Shown in pieces: positions 25,727-34,398 of a stretch of 64,000 bases of DNA. Positions within the stretch are counted from its first letter, which is position 1. The number at the start of each line of letters is the position of its first letter. Position numbers and translations under genes: made by a program. The notes beneath the pieces are model-generated. The model ran no database searches and was not told the DNA's origin. It saw only the letters and a program-made list of their open reading frames with translations. Source of the stretch: Sphingomonas sp. G-3-2-10 (GTDB taxonomy: Bacteria; Pseudomonadota; Alphaproteobacteria; Sphingomonadales; Sphingomonadaceae); NCBI RefSeq assembly GCF_012927115.1, contig NZ_JABBFY010000002.1, forward strand, positions 248,001-312,000, read 5' to 3'.

Positions 25727-26245
25727 ATGCGGCCGATCCTTATAGCGTGTGCAGCACTGCTTCTGGCCAACCTGACGCCGGCCTGTGCGCAATCCACCAT
25801 AGTACGAGCCGCTGGCGGCGACCGCACGTCGCTCGGCGTGGGTGACATCGTACCACTCTCCCCTTCGTCCGCCGAAAAGATCGCGCAGATAAAGCTGGTC
25901 GAGCACCCCGGCTATCGCACCCCGCTCCACGTCCATGAACGGACAGACGAGAGCTTCTATGTGCTGGCGGGCAGCCTCACCTTTCACGCGGACGGCAGGA
26001 CGATCACGCTCGGGCCGGGCGATTATGTCTTCATCCCGCGCGGAACGCCGCATGCGCAGGGCAATCTGACCGCGTCCGACACGGTCCTGCTGACGACGTT
26101 GGTCCCGGGCGACTTCGCCGCCTTCTTCCGCGCCCGCGCCGAACTCGTGCGGACGGCGCCGCCCGAGCATCCCGATTACGGCGCGAGGATGCGGGCGCTG
26201 GGGAAGGACCATGACATCAAGCTGCTCGGCCCCACGCCTTTCTGA
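25727..26245 (+). CDS. Exported cupin-domain protein
   Basis: A 172-residue protein with a signal peptide (MRPILIACAALLLANLTPACA) and one cupin barrel. The metal-binding residues are in HVHERTDESFYVLAG, and the second cupin motif is PGDYVFIPRGTPHAQ. The activity is unknown: quercetinase-like dioxygenases, isomerases and storage proteins share this fold. The start ATG overlaps the flank of the YdeI-like stop, which makes it the last gene of the Lrp-EamA run. It converges on the SDR gene. Confidence 0.85.
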   Translation: MRPILIACAALLLANLTPACAQSTIVRAAGGDRTSLGVGDIVPLSPSSAEKIAQIKLVEHPGYRTPLHVHERTDESFYVLAGSLTFHADGRTITLGPGDYVFIPRGTPHAQGNLTASDTVLLTTLVPGDFAAFFRARAELVRTAPPEHPDYGARMRALGKDHDIKLLGPTPF

Positions 26246-26254
26246 GCACCGATC

Positions 26255-26887
26255 CTAGGCCATGTCCTGATTGTGCAGGACATGAACCCCCGGCGCGCCC
26301 GCGATTGCCGCTTCGATCAGGCAAGCCGCTACCGCGCCAGCCGGGCTGACCCGCAACCGGCGCGGCAGCAAGGGCGCCAGAATCCGGAACCCGATCTGCG
26401 CCATGCGCTCGCCTGCACGCGCCGGCTCGCGAAGCCCGCCCAATACGCTGGGACGAAGGATCGTCAGCGACGGATAATCGAGCTGCCTGACCGCGACCTC
26501 CAATTCGCCCTTGGTGCGCGGATAGAGCAGCCGCGAGCGCGGATCGGCGCCAAGCGATGACGTCAGCGCAAAGCGCGTCGCGCCATGAGCACGCGCCAGC
26601 CGCGCCATCGCGAGGGGATAGTCATAATCGACCGCGCGAAACGCCGCCGCCGACCCGGCCACCGCCCGCGTCGTCCCCAGCGCGCAGATCACGCCATCGA
26701 CGCGCCACCACGCCGCCGAATCGGGCAGATCGGAGAAATCGACGACGACATTCTCCAGCTTCTCATGCGGCGCGATCGGCCGCCGCGTCGGCGCGATCAC
26801 CTGCGTCACCCGCGAATCGGCCAGCGCCCGTTCCAGCGCCAGCTTCCCGACAAGGCCGGTCGCGCCGGCGATCAGCAATCTGGTCAT
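26255..26887 (-). CDS. NAD(P)-binding Rossmann protein, atypical SDR
   Basis: A 210-residue member of the atypical short-chain dehydrogenase group, similar in shape to NAD(P)H-binding and HTATIP2-like proteins. The dinucleotide motif is LLIAGATGLVGKL at the N-terminus, followed by DGVICALGTTRAVAGS and ALTSSLGAD, then YPRTKGELE near the place of a catalytic YxxxK. Substrate is unknown. Its start ATG overlaps the stop of the DUF4279 gene by four bases, so the two are co-expressed. Confidence 0.85.
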   Translation of the reverse strand: MTRLLIAGATGLVGKLALERALADSRVTQVIAPTRRPIAPHEKLENVVVDFSDLPDSAAWWRVDGVICALGTTRAVAGSAAAFRAVDYDYPLAMARLARAHGATRFALTSSLGADPRSRLLYPRTKGELEVAVRQLDYPSLTILRPSVLGGLREPARAGERMAQIGFRILAPLLPRRLRVSPAGAVAACLIEAAIAGAPGVHVLHNQDMA

Positions 26888-27294
26888 GCGTCCGAACCGT
26901 AAATGTCGATATCAAGCAGGAGGCCGCGTTCACCCATTCGAGCCAGCGTATCGGATCGCAGCGTCAGGCCCTCGTTCCCGCTCGCGAGAAACAGGCCACA
27001 AAAGATCCGCCCGCGAAACCGCTCCGAGAAGGAGCGCCATGCGGTGAAATTGTCAGACAGGCGGTCGAGAAGATCGTTGATCTGGCCATCCAGATCCCCC
27101 GGCTCACATCGCTGCCCCTCGATGCGCCAATATCCTCGCGCTGCCAGCTTCTCCGTCCCGGAAGCGGTCTTCCACAGGCCGCCTTTACGCACACCGACGT
27201 CCGGCTCGGCGCCCAGCGCCGCCGTTATTTCGGCGGGGTTGAGATCATCCCCAAAGAAGCCGATTGAAGCAGCAGATTTGTGTAGCGCACCCAT
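26884..27294 (-). CDS. DUF4279 family protein
   Basis: A 136-residue protein matching the DUF4279 pattern as I know it: ASIGFFGDDLNPAEITAALG followed by RKGGLWKTAS, the DLDGQINDLLDRLSDN helix, and an ending in LDIDIY. Function is unknown. It overlaps the SDR gene by four bases. Upstream, 27360-27469 contains two inverted repeats that may form its regulatory region. Base composition of the upstream gap is less GC-rich than the surrounding genes. Confidence 0.8.
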   Translation of the reverse strand: MGALHKSAASIGFFGDDLNPAEITAALGAEPDVGVRKGGLWKTASGTEKLAARGYWRIEGQRCEPGDLDGQINDLLDRLSDNFTAWRSFSERFRGRIFCGLFLASGNEGLTLRSDTLARMGERGLLLDIDIYGSDA

Positions 27295-27359
27295 TTGCCT
27301 TCAATCGCACGATTTCCACGGGAAAGCACACCGGCTGCAAGCCGCCAGTTGTTGTCGTG

Positions 27360-27378
27360 ACGGATCGAAACGATCCGT
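27360..27378. repeat. Short perfect palindrome upstream of the DUF4279 gene
   Basis: ACGGATCG and CGATCCGT flank AAA, a perfect eight-base inverted repeat. It lies about 70 bases upstream of the DUF4279 start and could be a protein-binding site. Confidence 0.6.
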
Positions 27379-27404
27379 TCCCGCCCGAAGGCAACGGACA
27401 ACGA

Positions 27405-27469
27405 TATCGATTGCAAACACGGCCGCCGAAGGTGCCGGAGCACATGCAATATTGTGTTTGCAATCGATA
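27405..27469. repeat. Sixteen-base perfect inverted repeat, spaced by 33 bases
   Basis: TATCGATTGCAAACAC at 27405-27420 is the exact reverse complement of the bases at 27454-27469. The 33-base centre contains ATGCAATATTG. The region sits between the end of the cold-shock gene and the start of the DUF4279 gene, and is unusually AT-rich for this genome. It may be an operator pair or hairpin; no gene is supported here. Confidence 0.75.
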
Positions 27470-27479
27470 CGGCTGCCAA

Positions 27480-27512
27480 AAACAAAAAGGCCGGAGGTTT
27501 CCCCCCGGCCCC
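27480..27512 (-). terminator. Terminator of the cold-shock-domain gene
   Basis: On the minus strand GGCCGG pairs with CCGGCC around a ten-base loop and is followed by TTTTTGTTTTT. It starts 25 bases after the stop codon. Confidence 0.85.
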
Positions 27513-27536
27513 TTGTTTCATCGTTCAGCTGAAAGA

Positions 27537-28340
27537 TCAGCTGCCCGGCGTCAGGTTCACTGCCGCGTACTTGCCGCGACGGTCCACCTCGAGCTCGAAC
27601 TCGAGCCGGTCGCCTTCGTTGAGCGTCGGCATGCCGGCGCGCTCGACGGCGCTGATGTGAACGAACGCGTCGGGCTGGCCATCGTCGCGCTGAATGAAGC
27701 CGAAGCCCTTCATCGCGTTGAAGAACTTGACCGTGCCGGTCGCCTTCTCACCCGTCAGCTGGCGCTGCGGACCACCGGCGCCACCGCGCGGGGCACCCGG
27801 ACCGGCGTCACGGTCGCGCGGCGGACCGCGATCTTCGACCGGAAGCGGCTCGCCATCGATCTTCAGTTCGGTGGCCGAGATACGGCCGCCGCGATCGACG
27901 AGGGTGAAGCCCATCGGCTGACCTTCGGCCAGACCGGTCAGGCCAGCCTGCTCGACTGCCGAAATGTGAACGAACACGTCCTCGCCGCCGTCATCGCGGA
28001 CGACGAAGCCGAAGCCCTTCTGGGCGTTGAAGAACTTGACCACGCCGGTCGCTTCGCCAACGACCTGGGGGGGCATGCCGCCGCCACCGCCGCCGCCGCC
28101 GCGGAAACCACCGCCGCCGCCGCCGCCGAAGCCGCCGCCACCACCGCCACCGCGATAGCCGCCGCCACCGCCGCCGCCGCCACCGCCGAAGCGATCGCCG
28201 CCGCCGCCGAAGCCGCCCCGATCACCGCCGCCGAAGCCGCCGCGATCCGAATAACCACCGTAGCTGTCGTCGCCGAAACCGTCGCGCTTGTCTCTGCCGC
28301 GCCCGCCGCGATCCCCACGGCGCCCTCTATCGAAACTCAT
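27537..28340 (-). CDS. Double cold-shock-domain protein with glycine-rich N-terminus
   Basis: A 267-residue protein with two cold-shock domains. Each has both RNA-binding motifs: KGFGFV with DVFVHI in the first (about residues 95-160) and KGFGFI with DAFVHI in the second (about 198-265). The first 90 residues are low complexity, with an RGG-like arginine/glycine head (RGRRGDRGGRGRDKRDG) and long GGGG runs. This suggests single-stranded nucleic acid binding, with a flexible head that could promote RNA condensation. I used the ATG at 28340; the frame is open upstream but lacks a signal. It ends at a strong terminator. Confidence 0.9.
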   Translation of the reverse strand: MSFDRGRRGDRGGRGRDKRDGFGDDSYGGYSDRGGFGGGDRGGFGGGGDRFGGGGGGGGGGYRGGGGGGGFGGGGGGGFRGGGGGGGGMPPQVVGEATGVVKFFNAQKGFGFVVRDDGGEDVFVHISAVEQAGLTGLAEGQPMGFTLVDRGGRISATELKIDGEPLPVEDRGPPRDRDAGPGAPRGGAGGPQRQLTGEKATGTVKFFNAMKGFGFIQRDDGQPDAFVHISAVERAGMPTLNEGDRLEFELEVDRRGKYAAVNLTPGS

Positions 28341-28548
28341 GCCCTGTTCGTCTTCCCGGTTCGCCCTAAGTACCATCGAAACCCAAGCGCCGGACGAGAA
28401 CGCAGGTCTTCGCGCACCCAAAATGAGATGCGGCTAGAATCGCTAATAGCCCAAAACCGGACAGGGCGCGAACGAAATTCGTCTTGATTGCGGCAGAAAC
28501 TCGTTTCGCTTCTTGCCGATACGCTGCGCTCACGGCACATCAGGGCTT

Positions 28549-29361
28549 ATGGACAGTCTTTTCGAGCTTCTCGCCAGCCCCGCAGCATGGGCTGCGCTCG
28601 TCACCCTGATCGTGATGGAGGTGGTGCTCGGGATCGACAATCTGATCTTCATCTCGATCCTCTCGAACAAGCTTCCGCCCGAGCAGCGCCAGAAAGCGCG
28701 GCGCATCGGCATCAGCCTCGCGCTGGTGATGCGCCTCGGCCTGCTGACCATGATCGCGTGGATCGTCGGCCTCACCGCCCCGGTCTTCGACCTCGGCATC
28801 ACCGGCCCGATGGGCGCGCATGGCGAAGTGGCGTTCGAGACCCAGTTCTCGTGGCGCGATCTGATCCTGATCGCCGGCGGCCTGTTCCTGGTGTGGAAGG
28901 CGACCAAGGAAATCCACCATTCGGTCGACACCAGCGACAGCGGCGAACTGCTCGACAAGGACAAGGGCAGCCAGGTCGGCCTGAACTTCACCTCGGCGAT
29001 CGTCCAGATCCTGCTGCTCGACATCGTCTTCTCGGTCGATTCGATCCTCACCGCGGTGGGCATGACCGAGCATGTCGAGATCATGTACATCGCCGTGATC
29101 GTCGCGGTGCTGACGATGCTGCTCGCCGCCGATCCGCTGGCGAACTTCATCAACGGCAACCCCACGGTGGTGATGCTCGCGCTCGGCTTCCTGCTGATGA
29201 TCGGCATGGTGCTGATCGCCGAAGGCTTCGGCGCGCATATCCCCAAGGGCTATATCTACACCGCGATGGCCTTCTCGGCGGGTGTCGAATGCCTCAACAT
29301 CTGGTCGCGCCGGTCGAAGGCAAAGAAGGAAGCGGCGGCGAAGGATGCGGGCAACCATTGA
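28549..29361 (+). CDS. TerC family integral membrane protein
   Basis: A 270-residue membrane protein with about seven hydrophobic spans. Two signature blocks are present, [19 protein letters not shown] and [18 protein letters not shown], whose buried aspartates are typical of the TerC group implicated in metal efflux and tellurite resistance. Recent work on relatives points to manganese export coupled to secretion. I chose the ATG at 28549; an in-frame upstream start at 28513 lacks a ribosome site. It lies divergent from the cold-shock gene. Confidence 0.88.
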   Translation: MDSLFELLASPAAWAALVTLIVMEVVLGIDNLIFISILSNKLPPEQRQKARRIGISLALVMRLGLLTMIAWIVGLTAPVFDLGITGPMGAHGEVAFETQFSWRDLILIAGGLFLVWKATKEIHHSVDTSDSGELLDKDKGSQVGLNFTSAIVQILLLDIVFSVDSILTAVGMTEHVEIMYIAVIVAVLTMLLAADPLANFINGNPTVVMLALGFLLMIGMVLIAEGFGAHIPKGYIYTAMAFSAGVECLNIWSRRSKAKKEAAAKDAGNH

Positions 29362-29407
29362 GCCTTGGGGCATTGAGCCTCGGGACGAACGGGACTAGGC
29401 GCAGGCG

Positions 29408-30028
29408 ATGACTGTGCATTTTCACGAAGAAGACATTCCCGAAGGCCTGTTCGCTCCGGGCGCCTCGATCGCCGTCGATACCGAAACGATGGGCCTGATC
29501 ACCATGCGCGACCGGCTGTGCGTCGTGCAGCTGTCCGATGGTTCGGGGGACGAGCATCTCGTCCGCTTCGGCCCGCATTCGACCTATGACGCGCCGAATC
29601 TGCGCGCCGTCCTGTCCGATCCCGAGCGGCTGAAGCTCTATCACTTCGCCCGCTTCGATCTCGCGGCGATCCGCTTCTATCTCGGCGTCACCGCCGGGCC
29701 GGTCTATTGCACCAAGATCGCGTCGCGGCTGGTCCGCACCTATACCGATCGCCACGGCCTGAAGGACCTCGCCCGCGAGCTGGTCGGCGCCGAGATTTCG
29801 AAGCAGCAGCAATCGTCCGACTGGGGCGGCCCCGAACTTTCCGACGCCCAGCGTGAATACGCAGCGTCCGACGTGCGTTACCTGCACGGCATGAAGGAAG
29901 AACTCGACAAGCGCCTCGAACGCGAAGGCCGGACCGAACTGGCCCAGGCCTGTTTCGAATTCCTGCCCTTCCGCGCCGAACTCGATCTCGCCGGCTGGCC
30001 CGAAACGGATATTTTCGCGCATGTCTGA
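29408..30028 (+). CDS. rnd: RNase D-like 3'-5' exonuclease
   Basis: A 206-residue DEDD-type exonuclease domain. The catalytic acids are in IAVDTETMGL (DxE), in HFARFDLAAI, and in the YAASDVRYLHGM motif. It lacks the C-terminal HRDC domains of Escherichia coli RNase D, so it is the short form common in alphaproteobacteria that trims RNA 3' ends. The gene overlaps lptC by eight bases, placing it at the head of the LPS-export operon. Confidence 0.9.
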   Translation: MTVHFHEEDIPEGLFAPGASIAVDTETMGLITMRDRLCVVQLSDGSGDEHLVRFGPHSTYDAPNLRAVLSDPERLKLYHFARFDLAAIRFYLGVTAGPVYCTKIASRLVRTYTDRHGLKDLARELVGAEISKQQQSSDWGGPELSDAQREYAASDVRYLHGMKEELDKRLEREGRTELAQACFEFLPFRAELDLAGWPETDIFAHV

Positions 30029-30668
30029 GGTGGCGGACCGCCTCCAGTCGCAACGGCGGGCCTGGGCGCATCCCGGGTCGAGCCACGACAAGATGGTGCG
30101 CGGTGCGCTTTACGTCCTGCCGGTGATCATCGGCGTCCTTTCCGCCTTCCTCGTCCTGTCGCCTTTGTTCTCCGGCGGCGACGTCAGCTTCGTGCTCGAC
30201 AAGAACAAGGTCGATGTCGCCAGCGAGCGGCTGCGCATCCAGGCCGCCGAATATCGCGGCGAGGACGCCAAGGGTCAGGCGTTCAAGCTGACCGCCGGCA
30301 GCGCGGTGCAGAAAAGCTCGGCCGAGCCGATCGTCCAGCTGAACGATCTCGCGGCCCAGATCGCCTTTCCTGAGGGGCCGGCCAATCTGCGCGCGGACAA
30401 GGGCCGTTACGACATGGCGCGCGATCAGGTCGCGGTCGACGGCCCGGTCAGTTTCAAGACCAGCGACGGCTATACCCTTGAAACCCACGATGCGACTGTC
30501 GATCTGAAGACCCGGCGGATGCAGAGCGGCGGCGCGGTGACGGGACGCACCCCGATGGGCGTGTTCAGCGGCAACAAGCTCACCGCCGACCTGGAACAAC
30601 GAACCGTCCGGATCGACGGCAATGCCCGCTTGCGGATCTACCCCAAGCGCGCGAATAGGCAGAAATGA
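30021..30668 (+). CDS. lptC: LPS export ABC transporter periplasmic protein LptC
   Basis: A 215-residue bitopic protein with a single N-terminal membrane anchor (GALYVLPVIIGVLSAFLVLSPLF). The periplasmic part is made of repeated beta-strands of the LptA/LptC jellyroll, with VSFKTSDGYTLETHDATVDLK and GGAVTGRTPMGVFSGN as recognisable pieces. LptC receives LPS from the LptBFG transporter and passes it to LptA. It overlaps both the RNase D gene and lptA, so the three are translationally coupled. Confidence 0.88.
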   Translation: MSEVADRLQSQRRAWAHPGSSHDKMVRGALYVLPVIIGVLSAFLVLSPLFSGGDVSFVLDKNKVDVASERLRIQAAEYRGEDAKGQAFKLTAGSAVQKSSAEPIVQLNDLAAQIAFPEGPANLRADKGRYDMARDQVAVDGPVSFKTSDGYTLETHDATVDLKTRRMQSGGAVTGRTPMGVFSGNKLTADLEQRTVRIDGNARLRIYPKRANRQK

Positions 30669-31252
30669 TGCGCGCTTTCGCCCTGCTCCCGTTCGGATTT
30701 TCGCTGACGCTGGCGATGACGCTCACCGCGTCCGTTCCCGCGGCGGCGCAGACCCGGCACGATTCGAGCGCGCCGATCGACTTCGCTTCGGATCATTTCG
30801 AACTGCAGGATCGCCAGAACCGCGTCCTGCTGACCGGCAATGTCCGCATCACCCAGGCCGAGATGACGCTTACCGCGGCCCGGACGACGGTCACCTATAC
30901 CGGCCAGATCACCGACGGATCGCCGTCGGTCTCGCGCCTCGATGCATCGGGCGGCGTCACCGTTTCCCGGCCGGATCAGAGCGCGCGCGGCCAATATGCG
31001 GTCTATGACCTCAATCGCCGGGTCATCACCATGCTCGGCGGCGTCACGCTGCGGCAGGGTCCGAACGTGATCCAGGGCGCGCGACTGTCGATCAACCTCG
31101 ATTCCGGCCGCGCGACGATCGACGGCTCGGGCGTCGGCGGATCGGCGACGCCGGGCAGCGGCGTCCAGAATCAGGGCGGTCGCGTCACCGGCCGATTCTC
31201 GGTGCCCAAGCGCGCGAACGACGCGCCAGCGACTCCCGCACCCAAGCAATAA
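30665..31252 (+). CDS. lptA: Periplasmic LPS-transport protein LptA
   Basis: A 195-residue exported protein with a signal peptide ending near SVPAAAQ. The mature part is an OstA/LptA beta-jellyroll (DFASDHFELQDRQNRVLLTG, VRITQAEMTLTAARTTVTY, VITMLGGVTL), which forms the bridge across the periplasm for LPS. The C-terminal 25 residues are Gly/Pro/Ala-rich. It overlaps lptC by four bases. lptB follows after 123 bases that contain a GC-rich hairpin (GGCGCGCA with TGCGCGCC). Confidence 0.88.
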   Translation: MMRAFALLPFGFSLTLAMTLTASVPAAAQTRHDSSAPIDFASDHFELQDRQNRVLLTGNVRITQAEMTLTAARTTVTYTGQITDGSPSVSRLDASGGVTVSRPDQSARGQYAVYDLNRRVITMLGGVTLRQGPNVIQGARLSINLDSGRATIDGSGVGGSATPGSGVQNQGGRVTGRFSVPKRANDAPATPAPKQ

Positions 31253-31375
31253 TCCCGGTTTTTCCTCGGATCGGCGCGCAGGGCCTTCCCTTGCGCGCCA
31301 TTCTCATGCACGAATCCTGCCAACCGGCCTTTCGCTAAGGCTCCGCTAACCCGTCAAGTCCATCAGAGGACCTGT

Positions 31376-32152
31376 ATGACCGACGTTGCCAGCCTTGAAA
31401 CGCCGATCGCCGACGTGGTGCCGCCGCCCGAAAAGGGGCTGGCGGTCGTCTCGATCGCCAAGTCCTATGACAAGCGCGTGGTGCTTACCGATGTTTCGAT
31501 GTCGGTCGCCCGCGGCGAAGTCGTCGGCCTGCTCGGCCCGAACGGCGCGGGCAAGACCACCAGCTTCTATTCGGTCATGGGCCTGGTGAAGCCCGATTCG
31601 GGCCGCATCATGCTGGATGGCGAGGATATCACCGCGCTGCCGATGTATCGCCGCTCGATCCTGGGTCTCGGCTATCTTCCGCAGGAAACCTCGATCTTCC
31701 GCGGCCTCAGCGTCGAAAAGAACATCCTCGCGGTGCTCGAGCTCGCCGAGCCGGACAAGAGCGCGCGCCAGCGCCGGCTCGATCAGCTGCTCGAGGAATT
31801 CGGCCTCACCCGCCTGCGCGATGCGCCCGCGATGGCGCTGTCGGGCGGCGAGCGCCGCCGCGCCGAGATCGCCCGCGCGCTGGCCGCCGATCCGACGATC
31901 ATGCTGCTCGACGAGCCGTTCGCGGGCATCGATCCGCTGTCGATCGCCGACATCCGCGACCTGATCAAACAGCTCAAGCAGCGCGACATCGGCGTGCTGA
32001 TCACCGATCACAATGTCCGCGAAACGCTCGACATCGTCGATCGCGGCTACATCATCTATGACGGCCGTGTGCTGTTCGCGGGCGCGCCGGACGATCTGGT
32101 GAAGGACGAGAATGTCCGTCGCCTCTATCTCGGCGAGAGCTTCGAGCTGTAG
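31376..32152 (+). CDS. lptB: LPS export ABC transporter ATP-binding protein LptB
   Basis: A 258-residue ATPase. Walker A is GPNGAGKTTS, the signature is LSGGERRRAEIARAL, Walker B is IMLLDEPFAGIDPLS, and the switch histidine is in ITDHNVRETL. The 20 or so residues before the core are an N-terminal extension relative to Escherichia coli LptB. It energises LPS extraction with LptFG, which are not in this window. It follows lptA and precedes rpoN, an order common in alphaproteobacteria. Confidence 0.95.
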   Translation: MTDVASLETPIADVVPPPEKGLAVVSIAKSYDKRVVLTDVSMSVARGEVVGLLGPNGAGKTTSFYSVMGLVKPDSGRIMLDGEDITALPMYRRSILGLGYLPQETSIFRGLSVEKNILAVLELAEPDKSARQRRLDQLLEEFGLTRLRDAPAMALSGGERRRAEIARALAADPTIMLLDEPFAGIDPLSIADIRDLIKQLKQRDIGVLITDHNVRETLDIVDRGYIIYDGRVLFAGAPDDLVKDENVRRLYLGESFEL

Positions 32153-32180
32153 TCTGCGATGGGGCAACACCCTCTCACCG

Positions 32181-32265
32181 TTCGTGCTGAGCTTGTCGAA
32201 GCACCGTTCTTTCTTCTCCGAAGGTTCGAGAAGGAAGAGCGGCCCTTCGACAAGCTCAGGGCGAA
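32181..32265 (+). repeat. Dispersed 85-base palindromic element, copy 1
   Basis: Terminal arms of 21 bases (TTCGTGCTGAGCTTGTCGAAG at the left, with the complement CTTCGACAAGCTCAGGGCGAA at the right) enclose about 43 bases. The element lies between lptB and rpoN. A second copy of the same length is at 40966-41050 in reverse orientation. This looks like a REP-doublet or mobile palindromic element. Confidence 0.85.
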
Positions 32266-32286
32266 TGGAGGCTGGAGGGTAGCTTC

Positions 32287-33846
32287 GTGAGCCTCGCCCC
32301 GCGTCTGGACCTTCGCCAGTCGCAATCGCTGGTGATGACGCCACAGCTCCAGCAGGCGATCAAGCTGCTGGCGTTGTCGAACCTCGAGATCGAGACCTTC
32401 ATCGCCGAGGAGATCGAAAAGAACCCGCTGCTCGAATCGCAGAGCGGCGACGATGACGGCCCGCGCGAGCGCGATGGCGACGTTGCCGCCGAACTCGCCG
32501 CCGAGCGCGAGCAGGATTTCGATGGCGACTTCGATGGCGATTTCGCAGGCGGCGACGCCCTGCCCGACGCCAGCCAGCTGCTCTCGACCGGCGGCGATGC
32601 CAATGGCGAAGCTGCGCTCGACGTCGATTTCACTGCCGAGACCTTCCACCATGACAGCGCGGCCGATTCGATCGGCGGGCTCGATGGCGGCCTCGGCATG
32701 GCCGGCACCGGCGGCGGCGGATCGGAAGACGGTCCGGATTTCGACAATTTCACCGATACCAGCCTGAGCCTCGCCGATCACTTGCTCACCCAGGCGGGCC
32801 AGAGCGTTTCGGGCATCGACCAGTTCATCGCCGCGCACCTGATCGATCAGATCGACGAGACCGGCTATCTCACCGTATCGCTGCTCGAAATCGCCAATCG
32901 GCTCAACGTGCCGCTCGCGCGCGTCGAGGACGTGCTGGCGACGATCCAGACCTTCGACCCCACCGGCGTCGGCGCACGCAATCTCGCCGAATGCATCGCG
33001 CTGCAGGCGAAGGAAGCCGATCGCTACGATCCGTGCATGGCGCGGCTGATCGACAATCTCGAACTGGTCGCGCGCGGCGACATCGCCCGCCTCCGGCGCA
33101 TCTGCAATGTGGATGACGAGGATATGGCGGACATGATCCGCGAGCTGCGCAATTACGATCCCAAGCCCGGCCTGCGCTATGGCGGCGAACCCACGCTGGC
33201 GGTCACCCCCGACATCTTCGTGGCGAAGCGCGCGGGCGGCTGGGCGGTCGAGATCAATGCCGCCACCCTGCCCCGCGTGCTGGTCAACCGCGCTTATTAT
33301 GTCGAGGTGTCGGCCGGCCCGCAGGACAAGAACAGCAAGGCCTGGCTGTCCGACATGCTCGCCAGCGCCAATTGGCTGGTGAAGGCGCTCGACCAGCGCC
33401 AGCGGACGATCATCAAGGTCGCCAGCGAGATCGTGAAGCAGCAGGAAGCCTTCTTCCTCCACGGCGTCGCGCATCTCAAGCCGATGACGCTGCGTCAGGT
33501 CGCCGAAGTGATCGAGATGCACGAATCGACCGTCAGCCGCGTGACGTCGAACAAGTATCTCAGCTGCGCGCGCGGCCTGTTCGAGCTGAAATATTTCTTC
33601 ACCAGCGCGATCCAGTCGTCCGACGGCGGCGAGGCGGTGTCGGCCAATGCCGTGAAGGACGCGATTCGGACGCTGATCGCGGCCGAGAGCGCCAAGGCGA
33701 TCCTGTCCGACGACACGCTCGTCGAGATGCTCAACGCCAAGGGTTTCGATATCGCCCGGCGCACCGTCGCCAAATATCGCGAGGCGATGGGCATCGGCAG
33801 CTCGGTCCAGCGGCGGCGGCAAAAGGCGCTGGAAGGCGTCGGCTGA
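32287..33846 (+). CDS. rpoN: RNA polymerase sigma-54 factor
   Basis: A 519-residue alternative sigma factor for -24/-12 promoters, which needs an AAA+ activator. Region I begins with LDLRQSQSLVMTPQLQQAIK; an acidic region follows (about residues 50-120). The core-binding and DNA-binding regions are present, and the RpoN box is ARRTVAKYRE near residue 495. The start is GTG, nine bases after GGAGGG. It follows lptB after the palindromic element. The ribosome hibernation factor and ptsN genes usually found downstream are absent here. Confidence 0.95.
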   Translation: MSLAPRLDLRQSQSLVMTPQLQQAIKLLALSNLEIETFIAEEIEKNPLLESQSGDDDGPRERDGDVAAELAAEREQDFDGDFDGDFAGGDALPDASQLLSTGGDANGEAALDVDFTAETFHHDSAADSIGGLDGGLGMAGTGGGGSEDGPDFDNFTDTSLSLADHLLTQAGQSVSGIDQFIAAHLIDQIDETGYLTVSLLEIANRLNVPLARVEDVLATIQTFDPTGVGARNLAECIALQAKEADRYDPCMARLIDNLELVARGDIARLRRICNVDDEDMADMIRELRNYDPKPGLRYGGEPTLAVTPDIFVAKRAGGWAVEINAATLPRVLVNRAYYVEVSAGPQDKNSKAWLSDMLASANWLVKALDQRQRTIIKVASEIVKQQEAFFLHGVAHLKPMTLRQVAEVIEMHESTVSRVTSNKYLSCARGLFELKYFFTSAIQSSDGGEAVSANAVKDAIRTLIAAESAKAILSDDTLVEMLNAKGFDIARRTVAKYREAMGIGSSVQRRRQKALEGVG

Positions 33847-34006
33847 TTCGTTTTCGGCTTCGCTGAGGCAGCCCGCACCGCCTCGTTTCAGCTTCTCCGA
33901 AACGACCAGAAACACCCAACAATCGCGTCGGGACAATTACTTACAACTTCAATCGATTTGTCTGCTTTTAGAATTTGGTAGGCGAATTCCGGTAGCGACT
34001 CGACTC

Positions 34007-34396
34007 ATGAGCGCCCATTTCCAGATCGAAGCCGATCCCGCCCGCGATCTCATCCGTATCCGTATGGGCGGCTTCTTCACGCCCGCCGACATCACTGCCT
34101 TCCTGCAAGCCCGCGAGGAAGCGCACGAGAAGCTCACCTGCGGGCGCAACCGGCATGTGACGCTGAACGACGTGCGCGACATGAAGATACAGTCGCAGGA
34201 AGCGGTCGATTCCTTCCGCGCGATGCTGTCCCAGCCCAGCCATGCCTCGCGGCGTCTCGCCTTCGTCGTCAGCCCGACGCTCGCCCGTTCGCAGTTGATG
34301 CGGGCAATAGACGCGCGTCATGCCCGGCTGTTCGAGGATCCCGCTTCGGCCGAAGCCTGGCTGTTCAGCGCGGATGCGGACGCCCGCGCCGCCTGA
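34007..34396 (+). CDS. STAS-like small protein, function unknown
   Basis: A 129-residue protein. The layout, a beta-strand start FQIEADPARDLIRIRMGGFF, a helix TPADITAFLQARE, then RRLAFVVSP, LARSQLMRAID and a final FEDPASAEAWLF, resembles the SpoIIAA-like STAS/SEC14 proteins that often sit alone in proteobacterial genomes. There are no obvious catalytic residues. It starts 161 bases after rpoN with its own gap and is convergent with the next gene. Confidence 0.65.
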   Translation: MSAHFQIEADPARDLIRIRMGGFFTPADITAFLQAREEAHEKLTCGRNRHVTLNDVRDMKIQSQEAVDSFRAMLSQPSHASRRLAFVVSPTLARSQLMRAIDARHARLFEDPASAEAWLFSADADARAA

Positions 34397-34398
34397 GC

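Noticed and set aside
27225..27521. A 98-codon minus-strand frame between the cold-shock and DUF4279 genes
   Set aside because: It overlaps inverted repeats, the cold-shock terminator and the start of DUF4279, and lacks a ribosome site or family match.
31335..31349. CTAA-N7-CTAA upstream of lptB, close to a CtrA site
   Set aside because: Two of eight key positions differ from TTAA-N7-TTAA, and such half-sites arise by chance.
32125..33936. Long minus-strand open frame opposite rpoN
   Set aside because: The plus strand encodes complete sigma-54 with its RpoN box, and the opposite frame has no recognisable domain.
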